DNA of 64,000 nucleotides from Arthrobacter sp. StoSoilB19 (GTDB taxonomy: Bacteria > Actinomycetota > Actinomycetes > Actinomycetales > Micrococcaceae): NCBI RefSeq assembly GCF_019977275.1, contig NZ_AP024650.1, positions 3,162,001-3,226,000 on the forward strand, given 5' to 3'. The notes under the pieces were generated by a model that made no database searches, was not told the DNA's origin, and was given only the letters and a program-made list of their open reading frames with translations. Position numbers and translations under genes: made by a program. Shown piece by piece: positions 16,933-25,086 of the stretch. Position 1 is the first letter of the stretch, and each line of letters opens with the position of its first letter.

Positions 16933-17526
16933 ATGAGCTCCGATCCTGGACGCACCAACTACGCCGGCGGGGAACCCCTGGACGTGGATCCAACCGGGCA
17001 AGACCCCGCGGTGGTGGACCCGGAGGCGCACGATCCTGACGGGGATGCCAAATTGAAGCTGCAACTGGCCATCTTCGACGTGACTCGCCGCGGGGCCACG
17101 GGCAAGAGCCTTGAGGAAATCCGGGAGATGCTGCTGACCGCGTTCACCGCGCGGGACGTTGCCCCACCACCGTTCACCTGGGTGGAGTCCGTGGCGTCGT
17201 CGGCGTTCTACGGTGAGCCCTACATCATCGACTACCCAACAGCCATCGCCGCCGACGATCTGGAGGCTGCCCCCGATGAGACGGTGCGGGAGCGGCTGGC
17301 CGCCCGACGGAAACTGCGCGAGACCCAACTGCCGCAGGGGATCCTTCCGGCCCCGTCCGAGTGGCACATTCCCGCCAACGAGGTCACCGGCGGCAGGACG
17401 CGACAGGCCCCCATGGCCGGAAGGAACGGGGCAGCGGTCCTGGCCTTGGTCGCACTGGCGGCGGGCGCCGTCGTGGCCGTTGTGGCGCTACGGCTATCCC
17501 GCCGCCCAACCGGCCGCAGTAGCTAG
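16933..17526 (+). CDS. Unknown protein with C-terminal membrane anchor
   Basis: 197 residues, no family recognised. The first 40 residues are acidic and Pro/Asp-rich, 40-160 form a soluble region with charged helices (SLEEIREMLLTAFTARDV, ETVRERLAARRKLRETQL), and residues about 168-188 form one hydrophobic segment followed by a short basic end (RLSRRPTGRSS), giving a tail-anchored or single-pass layout. It lies 69 bp upstream of the WXG100-calpain gene on the same strand, so a connection to export or the membrane is possible but unproven. It starts with ATG at 16933 behind GAGAGGAA. Confidence 0.75.
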   Translation: MSSDPGRTNYAGGEPLDVDPTGQDPAVVDPEAHDPDGDAKLKLQLAIFDVTRRGATGKSLEEIREMLLTAFTARDVAPPPFTWVESVASSAFYGEPYIIDYPTAIAADDLEAAPDETVRERLAARRKLRETQLPQGILPAPSEWHIPANEVTGGRTRQAPMAGRNGAAVLALVALAAGAVVAVVALRLSRRPTGRSS

Positions 17527-17595
17527 CGGGCAGTTCTCCCCATGCCTCCGGCGGCGCGCCTCGCGTAAGCTTGAGCCTGGATATTTGGGGGAATA

Positions 17596-19089
17596 ATGGC
17601 AGGCATTTATGGGGCGGACGTCGCCCAACTTCGCGCCCTGGGAAAGGCCCTTACCGCCTCTTCCGCGCGCTTGATGTCCACTGCCACGGCGCTGTCGAGG
17701 AACATGGGCGAGCCGGGCACCTGGAAAGGGGCCGACGCCGAGAGGTTCCGGAACGACTGGAATGGCACGCACAGCCTCCTGCTGGGCCGCGTCATTGAGG
17801 CCCTTGCGGACGCAGGGAAGGCAGCCGCACAGCACGCGGACGAGCAGGAACGCGCCAGCGGCGCCGGTGGCGCGTCAGGCCGGACCAGTACGGCCGGGGG
17901 CCCTCCCGGCAAGGCCGCCGGGGATGCGACGTCCGATTACCTGACCGGCGGGGAGCATTCTGTGGCGCGCCACCCCGACCGCGGCGAAGCGAACCTTGCC
18001 GCGCCCGAACTGGACAGGCTACAGGGCCTGGTCAGGGACGCTGCGTCGGGCGACAACTTCTTTGTGGGCAACGATTCGGACGTCAACAAGCTCCGCGACG
18101 CCTTGACCGGGCTCAAACCTGCCCAGCTGAACCAGTTGCTGGAGTCGTTAACCGATGATGAGCTCCGAAGCCTGGGCAGCGGCGCGGCGACCGACGGCAA
18201 GGGACTGTTCAACTGGGAGGGAACCACGCCTTTCGAACGTCAGCAACTGCTGGACCAGCTCCTGTCCAAGGCGTCAGCAGAGCAGGTGGGGCGCCTGAAG
18301 GACCTCATCCCGTGGGCCCAGCTGGACGGGCAGGCCATGGGAGATGCAGCGAGGCCTGATGGCCCTGACGCCAGCAGCACGAACCGGTGGATGGAACCCA
18401 AGTGGCCGGTGGTCGGACAACGCCCGGGCACTGACGACATCAGGCAGGGGCAGTACGGGGATTGCGTGGTTTTGGCCGCCGCCGGGGCCATGATCAATGC
18501 CGATTCGGGTTGGGCCCGCGAGCACGTAACGGACAACGGCAACGGCACGGTTTCCGTCCTGCTGTTCGACAAGAACGGAGAGGAGCAGTGGGTCACCGTC
18601 ACCTCGGACCTGCCGGCAAACAGCAAGGGCGCACAGATGGGAGCCAAAGCAGGGTTTGGCGGCAACTGGCCTGCCTATGTCGAGAAAGCGCTGGCACAGG
18701 TTTACACCGAGGACGACAGAAACGACGGGACAGCGGAAGGGGCGCCCCCGGACCAGGCGTATCCGCCAGGCAACTACCGCGCCATTGAAGGCAACTGGGG
18801 TCCCGACGCATTCCAGTTTTTGGCAGGACCGGACGTGGAACGCACCGACGACGCCGGGAAGCTGTGGGAGGCGGCCGGCCGGGGACGTCCGGCCTTGGTC
18901 ACAACACTGGGTGAAACGCCGGAGGAGGCGCCCAACGGATACCATGCCGGCCACGCCTATTTCGTTACCGGAGTTGACGAGCGGGGGAACATCATCCTTC
19001 AAAACCCATGGGGCCCCTCCGAGCCGCGCATGTACATCTCGCAGGACGAATTCACCAAGCTCTTCAGCGATGCCACGGTGGCGGGCTGA
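17596..19089 (+). CDS. WXG100 protein with C-terminal calpain-like (C2) cysteine protease domain
   Basis: A 497-residue putative secreted effector. Residues 1-90 are a helical WXG100-like domain with W43-x-G45 (GTWKGADAERF), the signature of ESX/type VII secretion substrates. A Gly/Ser-rich linker (about 90-130) and a helical middle region (about 135-255) follow. The C-terminal domain has the calpain layout: DIRQGQYGDCVVLAAAGAM with Cys290, GYHAGHAYFVTGVD with His453, and ILQNPWG with Asn470, matching the calpain C-H-N triad and the NPWG hallmark. All three residues are intact. The stop overlaps the start of a lipoprotein gene (TGATG). No ESX apparatus genes are in the window. A housekeeping peptidase is the alternative; toxin action is inference. 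Confidence 0.85.
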   Translation: MAGIYGADVAQLRALGKALTASSARLMSTATALSRNMGEPGTWKGADAERFRNDWNGTHSLLLGRVIEALADAGKAAAQHADEQERASGAGGASGRTSTAGGPPGKAAGDATSDYLTGGEHSVARHPDRGEANLAAPELDRLQGLVRDAASGDNFFVGNDSDVNKLRDALTGLKPAQLNQLLESLTDDELRSLGSGAATDGKGLFNWEGTTPFERQQLLDQLLSKASAEQVGRLKDLIPWAQLDGQAMGDAARPDGPDASSTNRWMEPKWPVVGQRPGTDDIRQGQYGDCVVLAAAGAMINADSGWAREHVTDNGNGTVSVLLFDKNGEEQWVTVTSDLPANSKGAQMGAKAGFGGNWPAYVEKALAQVYTEDDRNDGTAEGAPPDQAYPPGNYRAIEGNWGPDAFQFLAGPDVERTDDAGKLWEAAGRGRPALVTTLGETPEEAPNGYHAGHAYFVTGVDERGNIILQNPWGPSEPRMYISQDEFTKLFSDATVAG

Positions 19090-19544
19090 TGCCGCGTCCA
19101 GCCCTGCGGCTTCGTGGCCGCATTCTCGCTTGCACGGTTTTGCCTCTGGCACTCTCTCTGAGCGGCTGCTCCCCCTCCGCAGAGCCGTCCCAACAGCACT
19201 CACCCCAAGCATCAAAGGAGCCAGCCATGACGTCAACGGCAAGCTGCACCAACACTGGAATTTACCGGATCATCCCGTCTGCAAATGGCTCTTTTCCGCT
19301 TCTGCCGGATTCCCCGCGGGGCTCGGATGCCACACCGCTCGTGCGACTGTCCAGCACACACCTGAAGAATGACCCGCCGACGGTGGACCTGTCGGTAGCC
19401 TTGTTCGAGGTCAGCAGCCCGGCATCGAAAGACTTTCCGGGGTTGGCACTCGGGCAGGAAGCCACATTTGACGGCTACACCATCCGGATCACCTCGATCT
19501 GCGAGGGCGAAGTCCGATTCGACCTGGTGCAGCAGCCCCGCTAG
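19089..19544 (+). CDS. Lipoprotein, candidate partner of the WXG100-calpain protein
   Basis: 151 residues, family not recognised. The N-terminus has a basic start (MPRPALRLRGR), a hydrophobic core and a lipobox LSLSGC ending at C27, so it should be anchored to the outer face of the membrane. The mature part (about 125 residues) contains two cysteines spaced far apart and beta-rich stretches (TVDLSVALFEVSS, YTIRITSICEGEVRFDLV). Its ATG overlaps the stop of the calpain-type gene by one base, so the two are translated together. That coupling and the size fit an immunity or inhibitor protein for the protease, by inference only. Confidence 0.8.
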   Translation: MPRPALRLRGRILACTVLPLALSLSGCSPSAEPSQQHSPQASKEPAMTSTASCTNTGIYRIIPSANGSFPLLPDSPRGSDATPLVRLSSTHLKNDPPTVDLSVALFEVSSPASKDFPGLALGQEATFDGYTIRITSICEGEVRFDLVQQPR

Positions 19545-21221
19545 TCAGAGCCGCAGCCGGGCCACCGCTTCCTCGCGCATCTGGACCTTGCGGACCTTCC
19601 CTGAGACCGTCATGGGGAAACTCTCGCGCACCTCCACGTAGCGCGGGATCTTGTAGTGGGCCAGCCTCCCCCGGCAGTACTCGGCCACCGCTGCGGCGTC
19701 CAGCCGTTCCGCGCCCGGCTTGAGGATTATGCAGGCCATCAGCTCCTCCCCATATGTGGGATCAGGAACCCCAATCACCTGGACGTCCTGGATGGCAGGG
19801 TGCGTGTACAGGAACTCCTCGATTTCCCGGGGGTAGATGTTCTCCCCGCCCCGGATCACCATGTCCTTGATCCGGCCCTCCACCACCACGTACCCGTCGT
19901 CGTCCATCCGGGCGAGGTCGCCGGTGTGCATCCACCCGTCGGCGTCGATGGCTTCGGCCGTCTTGTCAGGCTGGTTCCAGTACCCGGCCATCACCGCGTA
20001 GCCGCGGGTGCAGAGCTCACCGATCTGCCCGCGCTCCAGTTCCTCCCCCGTGGCAGGGTCAACGATCCGGCTCTCGAGTTGCGGCATGGTCCTGCCCACG
20101 GTCTCGGTGCGCTGCTGGAGGGTGTCCCCCTTGCGGGTCATCGTGGACACGGGCGAGGTCTCGGTCATGCCGTAGCAGATGGCCACATCCACCATGTTCA
20201 TTTCCGAGATCACCCGGTTCATCACCTCGATGGGGCACAGCGAACCGGCCATCACCCCCGTGCGGAGCGTGGACAGGTCATAGGAGGCGAAGTCCGGCAG
20301 CGCGAGCTCGGCGATGAACATGGTGGGAACCCCATAGAGGGATGTTCCGGCGAAGTCCTGCACTGCCTCAAGTGCGGCCGCCGGCGAGAAGCCGCGGCCA
20401 GGGATGATGGTGGCGGCGCCGTGGCTGAGCGCATTGAGGTTGCCGATCACCATCCCGAAGCAGTGGTAGAAGGGCACCGGGATGACCACCCGGTCATGGT
20501 CCGTGTAGCCCAGCAGCTCACCGATGGCGTAGCCGTTGTTCAGGATGTTGTGGTGCGTGAGCGTGGCGCCTTTGGGAAAGCCCGTGGTGCCGGACGTGTA
20601 CTGCAGGTTGATGGGATCGTGCGGGTGGAGTTCGGCCATGCGGGCCTTCAGGGCAGCGTGACTCACGTCGTCCGCCCGCTTGAGCAGTTCGGCGTACGTC
20701 AGTTCGGCATCGCTTTGGGGGCTCCCGGCCGTCAGCCCATCCAGGCCGTGGTCCGGCAGGAAGACCAGCTCCCGCAGGTCCGGGCAAGTCAGCAGGGCCT
20801 GCCGCGCCATGGCCACGTAGTCGCTGTTGTTGTCCGACGGCGCCGTGAACAGCATGCGCATGCCGTTCTGCTTGACCACGAATTCCAGTTCATGGCTGCG
20901 GTAGGCCGGGTTGACGTTGACCAGGATGGCGCCGGCCTTGGCGGTGGCGTACTGCAGCAGCGTCCATTCGGCGCAGTTGGGGCTCCAGATGCCCACCCGC
21001 TCCCCCTTGGCGATGCCCAGGGCGAGGAGCGCACGCGCCAGCCGGTCGACGTCGTCGTTCATCTTTGTGTAGCTCCAGCGGCGGGCATCGGCGCCCGGCA
21101 CCGGTGCGGCCTCAATCAAGGCGTCATGGAGGGGGAACTGGGCGGCCACGCGCTCGAAGTTCGCGCCGATGGTTTCCTCCAGGAGCGGGACGTCAGTGTC
21201 CCCGGCTGTATAAGCACGCAT
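19545..21221 (-). CDS. Fatty acyl-CoA synthetase (AMP-binding)
   Basis: 558 residues of the ANL adenylating family, activating a fatty or other carboxylic acid with ATP and CoA. Visible are the phosphate loop YTSGTTGFPKGAT, the YGMTETSPVSTM block, the GWMHTGDLARMDDDGYVVVEGR hinge and IKDMVIRGGENIYPREIE, with the C-terminal catalytic lysine in MTVSGKVRKVQM. The layout matches long-chain fatty-acyl-CoA synthases of actinobacteria (FadD35/AcsA-type). The stop abuts that of the lipoprotein gene, converging. It is a single gene; the substrate length cannot be deduced. Confidence 0.92.
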   Translation of the reverse strand: MRAYTAGDTDVPLLEETIGANFERVAAQFPLHDALIEAAPVPGADARRWSYTKMNDDVDRLARALLALGIAKGERVGIWSPNCAEWTLLQYATAKAGAILVNVNPAYRSHELEFVVKQNGMRMLFTAPSDNNSDYVAMARQALLTCPDLRELVFLPDHGLDGLTAGSPQSDAELTYAELLKRADDVSHAALKARMAELHPHDPINLQYTSGTTGFPKGATLTHHNILNNGYAIGELLGYTDHDRVVIPVPFYHCFGMVIGNLNALSHGAATIIPGRGFSPAAALEAVQDFAGTSLYGVPTMFIAELALPDFASYDLSTLRTGVMAGSLCPIEVMNRVISEMNMVDVAICYGMTETSPVSTMTRKGDTLQQRTETVGRTMPQLESRIVDPATGEELERGQIGELCTRGYAVMAGYWNQPDKTAEAIDADGWMHTGDLARMDDDGYVVVEGRIKDMVIRGGENIYPREIEEFLYTHPAIQDVQVIGVPDPTYGEELMACIILKPGAERLDAAAVAEYCRGRLAHYKIPRYVEVRESFPMTVSGKVRKVQMREEAVARLRL

Positions 21222-21324
21222 GATGGCACGCTACCAACAGGATCCCTGCAGGAGAAGGAAGACAGGCGGGGAAACGGGCGCAACACAACGGGGCGCCACC
21301 TGCAGCCCCGGTATTGTGAAACGC

Positions 21325-21603
21325 ATGAGTGCACCCATTGACCTGATAGCAACGTTCATTCCCAACGACGGCGAGTTCTTCCGCGTCAAGCTGGCCCTGG
21401 AAATCGCGATCGATGAGGTGGTGAACGAGCCAGGCTGCATCCGCTACGAGCTGACCGAAGCCACGGAGGAGAAGCTGGTCCTGACCGAACAGTGGGCGTC
21501 CGAGGAGGACCTGGACAAGCACTCCAAGGGCACCGCTGTGCAGGACCTGAACGAGTCGCTGAGCGCGTTGCTGGCCGAACCGGTCAAGCTGGAACGCGTC
21601 TGA
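21325..21603 (+). CDS. Antibiotic biosynthesis monooxygenase (ABM) domain protein
   Basis: 92 residues with the dimeric alpha-beta barrel fold of small ABM/YgiN-type proteins. The marks are IATFIPNDGEFFRVKLALE at the start, EPGCIRYELTEATEEKLVLTEQWASEEDLDKH in the middle, which carries the usual ERYW-like strand, and a final short helix. Such proteins act as quinone monooxygenases or stress-linked oxidoreductases; no specific substrate can be given. The ATG at 21325 is used; a GTG at 21316 would add three residues. It ends in a strong hairpin shared with the convergent thioredoxin gene. Confidence 0.82.
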   Translation: MSAPIDLIATFIPNDGEFFRVKLALEIAIDEVVNEPGCIRYELTEATEEKLVLTEQWASEEDLDKHSKGTAVQDLNESLSALLAEPVKLERV

Positions 21604-21620
21604 CGCAGCCTGAACGCAAA

Positions 21621-21652
21621 AATGCGGGACCTCCAGTGGGAGGTCCCGCATT
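21621..21652. terminator. Bidirectional terminator
   Basis: AATGCGGGACCTCC (21621-21634) and GGAGGTCCCGCATT (21639-21652) form a perfect 14-bp stem with a 4-nt loop, preceded by AAAA and followed by TTTT, giving T-tracts on both strands. It separates the ABM gene (plus) from the thioredoxin gene (minus). Confidence 0.92.
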
Positions 21653-21670
21653 TTTTGTGCTGTCAGAGTC

Positions 21671-22108
21671 TTAGAAGTCGGGGATCTGGGTGCCGTCCTG
21701 CGTACCGTCCCGGGGGCCGGCAGGCTGGCTGGCCGCCGCTGCCGCTTCTTCCCGCTGGCGGGCCACGTGGGCGTGGACCTCGTCCATGTCCAGTGCCTTC
21801 ACCGCGTCCACCACCTGTTCCAGCTGCTGGGCGTTCAGGGCGCCGGGCTGCGAGAACACCAGCACCTTTTCACGGAAGGCCATCAGGGTGGGGATGGAGG
21901 TGATGCCTGCCTCCGCCGCCAGCTGCTGCTCTGCTTCGGTGTCCACTTTGGTGAACACGACGTCAGGGTGCTTCTCGGAAACTGCTGCGTAGGTGGGGCC
22001 GAACTGCTTGCAGGGGCCGCACCATTCTGCCCAGAAATCGACCAGGACAATGTCGTTGCCTTCGATCGTGGATGCGAACTGTTCACCTGTGATGTCGAGG
22101 GTAGCCAT
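21671..22108 (-). CDS. Thioredoxin family protein with C-terminal extension
   Basis: 145 residues. The thioredoxin fold spans 1-105 with the redox site WCGPC (C30, C33) and the cis-proline in SIPTLMAF. A further ~40 residues, DEVHAHVARQREEAAAAASQPAGPRDG and on, form a charged and Pro/Gly-rich tail not present in TrxA of E. coli (109 residues). It should be a cytosolic disulfide reductant, since no signal peptide is visible. There is no thioredoxin reductase next to it, so it is likely an accessory thioredoxin. It converges on the ABM gene. Confidence 0.92.
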   Translation of the reverse strand: MATLDITGEQFASTIEGNDIVLVDFWAEWCGPCKQFGPTYAAVSEKHPDVVFTKVDTEAEQQLAAEAGITSIPTLMAFREKVLVFSQPGALNAQQLEQVVDAVKALDMDEVHAHVARQREEAAAAASQPAGPRDGTQDGTQIPDF

Positions 22109-22200
22109 GTGTCCACGCTACGCGCCGGGGCCCCGGCTGTCGCCCGTGTTCGCTCCCCGCGTCATCGGGAATAGGGGAAGGACGACGCCGGCACGGGGGT

Positions 22201-22755
22201 TCAGCGGTTGGCATCCCACAGGTGCGGGGAAGGCGTGCGGCTGCCGGGCAGGGCGCTGGAGGCGCGCCACTCATGGATCCACTCGGGCAGCACCAGGTCC
22301 CCGGGCGGTGTCCCGAACTCCGCGATGATCTCCTCCTGGCTGACCGGGCCGGTCTTGGTGACCAGCCGGGTGGCGATGTAGGCACGTGCGTAAATCTCGC
22401 CGTCGGCCACCATGCGCTGCTCGAAGAAGATCGCCTTGGTGTCCAGCCCGATGATGCGGGTCTCGATGGCGTAGTCCTGCCACAGCTGCAGGGATTTGCG
22501 GAAGGAGATGGTTTCCGCCGACACCACCGGGCTCCAGCCGCGGCGGCGCATCCGCTTCCAGACGCCGCTGCGCACCATGAGGTCGAACCGGCCCAGGTCC
22601 ATCAGGGACAGGTACATGCCGTTGTTGACGTGCATGGCGATGTCGATGTCCGTGGGCAGGACGCGCAATGGCAAGGATGCCGGTTCCCATACGGCGAGCG
22701 GCGGCCGCCGTTTCGACCGGAAAAGCAGAAGCAGTGTTCTCAGGAGCAGGTGCAT
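22201..22755 (-). CDS. Thioesterase-like (4HBT hot-dog fold) protein
   Basis: 184 residues. A short hydrophobic, arginine-containing N-terminus (LLLRTLLLLFRSKRR) may contact the membrane, followed by a hot-dog fold domain with DIDIAMHVNNGMYLSLMDLGRFDL, where the D-x-x-x-H-V-N-N motif is the acyl-CoA thioesterase signature. The overall form resembles the THEM6/mesenchymal stem cell protein DSCD75-like group found in actinobacteria. It probably hydrolyses an acyl-thioester. It is a stand-alone gene, divergent from the ion channel gene over a 71-bp gap. Confidence 0.85.
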   Translation of the reverse strand: MHLLLRTLLLLFRSKRRPPLAVWEPASLPLRVLPTDIDIAMHVNNGMYLSLMDLGRFDLMVRSGVWKRMRRRGWSPVVSAETISFRKSLQLWQDYAIETRIIGLDTKAIFFEQRMVADGEIYARAYIATRLVTKTGPVSQEEIIAEFGTPPGDLVLPEWIHEWRASSALPGSRTPSPHLWDANR

Positions 22756-22826
22756 GCCTCAATGTTACCCGCCGGTAACATCTTTTGGCCTGCTGTGCCG
22801 CGGTCCATCCCCTTAGGATTTTCTGC

Positions 22827-23561
22827 ATGACGCAGCAACGCTACCGGGCCCTGGCGGAGTGGCCCCTGATGGCGACGGCACTGGTATTTCTCGGCGCGTA
22901 CGCCTGGCAGGTCATCGGCAGGGTCGAGGGCAGTGGGGCGGACTGGCTTGAGGCGGTCATGTGGGTGACCTGGTTCGTCTTCGTCCTGGACTACTCTGCA
23001 AACCTGTGGCTCTCGGCTGACCGGCGGCAGTGGTTCATCCGGAACCTGCACGAGCTGGTGATCGTGGCCTTGCCGTTCTTCCGGCCGCTGCGCCTGCTGC
23101 GCCTGGTCACATTGTTGTCCGTCCTGCACCGTACCGTGGGCGAAACGCTGCGCGGCCGCGTGGTCACGTATGTGGCGGGGTCCGCGGCGCTGCTGGTTTT
23201 TGTCGGTGCGCTGGCTGTGCTGGACGTCGAACAATGGGCGCCGGACGCCAAGATCACCACGTTCGGCGATGCCCTGTGGTGGGCCACCGCAACCATCACC
23301 ACGGTGGGCTATGGGGACATGTACCCGGTGACGCCCATCGGCCGGCTGGTGGCCACGGCGCTGATGATGAGCGGCATCGCCGTGCTGGGTGTCGTGACGG
23401 CGTCCATTGCCTCCTGGCTCGTCCAGCGGGTTGAGGATACAGCGGAAACGGTGGCGGAGGCCGTGGAAGAGCCGCTGCGGGTTGAAGTGACGGAACTGGT
23501 GGCCGAGATTGCCTCATTGCGCCGGGAAATCGCCGAGCTGCGGGAACGCCGGACGCCGTAG
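22827..23561 (+). CDS. Voltage-gated-type potassium channel
   Basis: 244 residues in the voltage-gated ion channel layout: four N-terminal membrane segments (S1-S4-like, the fourth containing FFRPLRLLRLVTLLSVLHRTVG with several arginines), then S5, a pore helix, and the potassium selectivity filter TVGYGD (159-164), then S6. The last ~45 residues are a charged heptad-like helix (VEEPLRVEVTELVAEIASLRREIAELRERR), a likely tetramerisation coiled coil, as in prokaryotic Kv channels such as KvLm or KvAP-type. It should be a tetrameric K+ channel in the cytoplasmic membrane. The ATG at 22827 is clear. Confidence 0.92.
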   Translation: MTQQRYRALAEWPLMATALVFLGAYAWQVIGRVEGSGADWLEAVMWVTWFVFVLDYSANLWLSADRRQWFIRNLHELVIVALPFFRPLRLLRLVTLLSVLHRTVGETLRGRVVTYVAGSAALLVFVGALAVLDVEQWAPDAKITTFGDALWWATATITTVGYGDMYPVTPIGRLVATALMMSGIAVLGVVTASIASWLVQRVEDTAETVAEAVEEPLRVEVTELVAEIASLRREIAELRERRTP

Positions 23562-23962
23562 AAGCGGGGATTGAGAGATTCCGTTTGGTGGTTGGCCTGC
23601 GCCCTCCAGGTCACGGCCGGTGGCAAGTATTGGGCTTCCGGATGCTGAGTAGCTTCGCTGCCGCGGGCGGGTACCGGCCCCGAAAACTCGGGTAATTCCT
23701 ACTGGTGCCCCGGCCTTGGGGCGATTCCTAGACTCGGGATTCCTAGGACCAACACGCACTGGCAGGTCCCCCGGGTGGCTTCCGGACGTTCCTGCCTTCA
23801 CGCGGAGTTCCGCATTTTCTGGGTATGCGGATGCCTCCACCCTGTGCCGCCTGCGGCTCCGGCAACTGCCGGGGCCGGCGGTGCAATGACTTCGCCATCC
23901 GTCCGGCGCACCGGTGTGCAGCAGCACAACCTGGCTGGACCGAACCCAGATGGGCCAACTCC
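23562..23962. other. 401-bp leader ahead of the LysM gene
   Basis: No gene is supported. The stretch has strong potential structure: GCCCC/GGGGC around GGCCTT (about 23707-23722), and CCTAG/CTAGG around ACTCGGGATT (about 23727-23747). The heptamer ATTCCTA occurs three times (23695, 23724, 23739). Such a long structured leader in front of an actinobacterial cell-wall gene recalls c-di-AMP (ydaO) riboswitches, and a TTGGGGCGATTC stretch is loosely similar to one of its conserved blocks, but the full set of conserved blocks could not be placed, so it is left unassigned. Confidence 0.45.
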
Positions 23963-24982
23963 ATGAAACAGCCTTTCATTCCCTCCCCCGAGGGCACCAG
24001 CAGAAGCTTCGCCACCGACGAACCACGGACTGACCTCAACACCGGCCGGCCGGTCATCAGCAACAGGTTATGGGCCGGCATGGCCACGGCGGCCGTTGTG
24101 GCCGCGGTAGGCGTGGGCGCCATGGCAGCGCCGCCCGCTACCCTCGGCGGAAGCACGACGGCGGCGGCCCAGGTGGCAGAGGCCGCCTCACCACCGTCGC
24201 CAAGCGCCGCAGCCGAAACAGCCACGGACGCCGTGGCATCCGGACAAAGCGATCCGGGTGCGGCATCGGCGGTGGCGGCACAGGCTGCTGCGCCGGCCGC
24301 CGACCCGGCGCCTGCCCCCGCACCGGCAGCAGCCGAACCTGCGCCGGAACCTGCGCCCGCACCGGCCCCCGCGCCTGCCGGTGACCCCAACGTGTACACC
24401 GTGGTCCCGGGCGACACCGTGGGCGCGATTGCTGCCGGCCATGGCGTGGACATGAACGCCATGCTCGCGGCCAACGGGCTCAGCGCCTACAGCATCATCT
24501 ACCCTGGCCAGACGCTCCTGCTGACCGGTCCGGCCATCGCAGTGGCCGCACCCGCCCCGGCTCCGGCCGCGGCTCCGGCCGCGGCCCCGGCCGCGGCCCC
24601 GGCTCCAGCGGCCGCACCGGCACCTGCTCCGGCTCCCGTCCCCGCAGCGCCTGCAATCCGGACCATTTACGTTGCCGGCTCCGGCGGCCAGTCCATGGTG
24701 GACGCCTGCATCGGGCCCATCCACTTCACCCCCAATGACGGCTATTCGCTGTTCATCACCGAGCATGATTTCTGCGGCGGCTGGGCCCGGTTCTCCGGGA
24801 TCAGCGTGGGTGAGACGGTGAGCATCCCGGGCTATGGAACCTTCACGGTAACGGGGCGCGGGACGGTCCCCAATCCCGGAACCACCAACGACGTGATTGC
24901 GGTGTTCGGCGGTTTCCCCCGGGCGATCCTGCAGACCTGCATCCCGGGCACAAGCCAGATGCTGCTGATCGCACTGAACTGA
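23963..24982 (+). CDS. Secreted LysM protein with sortase-like C-terminal domain
   Basis: 339 residues. After a ~35-residue cytoplasmic start comes a hydrophobic segment (about 36-62, signal anchor), an Ala/Pro-rich low-complexity spacer, one LysM peptidoglycan-binding domain (VYTVVPGDTVGAIAAGHGVDMNAMLAANGL and on), a second Ala/Pro spacer of repeated APAAAPA units, and a C-terminal domain of ~100 residues. That domain has the pattern of a sortase barrel: His268 in ITEHDFCGGW, SVGETVSIPGYGTFTVTGRG, and Cys326 in AILQTCIPG. The usual catalytic arginine a few residues later is absent (TSQMLLIAL). The sortase likeness is by eye and moderate. It is probably cell-wall associated. Confidence 0.78.
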   Translation: MKQPFIPSPEGTSRSFATDEPRTDLNTGRPVISNRLWAGMATAAVVAAVGVGAMAAPPATLGGSTTAAAQVAEAASPPSPSAAAETATDAVASGQSDPGAASAVAAQAAAPAADPAPAPAPAAAEPAPEPAPAPAPAPAGDPNVYTVVPGDTVGAIAAGHGVDMNAMLAANGLSAYSIIYPGQTLLLTGPAIAVAAPAPAPAAAPAAAPAAAPAPAAAPAPAPAPVPAAPAIRTIYVAGSGGQSMVDACIGPIHFTPNDGYSLFITEHDFCGGWARFSGISVGETVSIPGYGTFTVTGRGTVPNPGTTNDVIAVFGGFPRAILQTCIPGTSQMLLIALN

Positions 24983-25021
24983 AGGCACGTGAACCCGGGA
25001 GCTGAGCCGGGTTATCAAAAG

Positions 25022-25066
25022 CTTGTCCGCGGGTCCGAACCTTTACGGCTTGGATCCGCGGACAAG
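25022..25066. terminator. Hairpin terminator between convergent genes
   Basis: CTTGTCCGCGG (25022-25032) and CCGCGGACAAG (25056-25066) form a perfect 11-bp stem, with further GGTCC/GGATCC pairing in the loop. It lies between the LysM gene (plus) and the CBS-domain gene (minus). AAAAG precedes it, giving a T-tract on the minus strand. Confidence 0.8.
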
Positions 25067-25086
25067 GCCATGCCGCATTGCCGGCG

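Noticed and set aside
23562..23962. c-di-AMP (ydaO) riboswitch as a firm call
   Set aside because: Only fragments resemble conserved blocks; the full order of stems could not be placed by eye.
24300..24660. Low-complexity Ala/Pro repeats in the LysM gene as a DNA repeat element
   Set aside because: The repetition is explained by the protein's Ala/Pro spacer and stays in frame.
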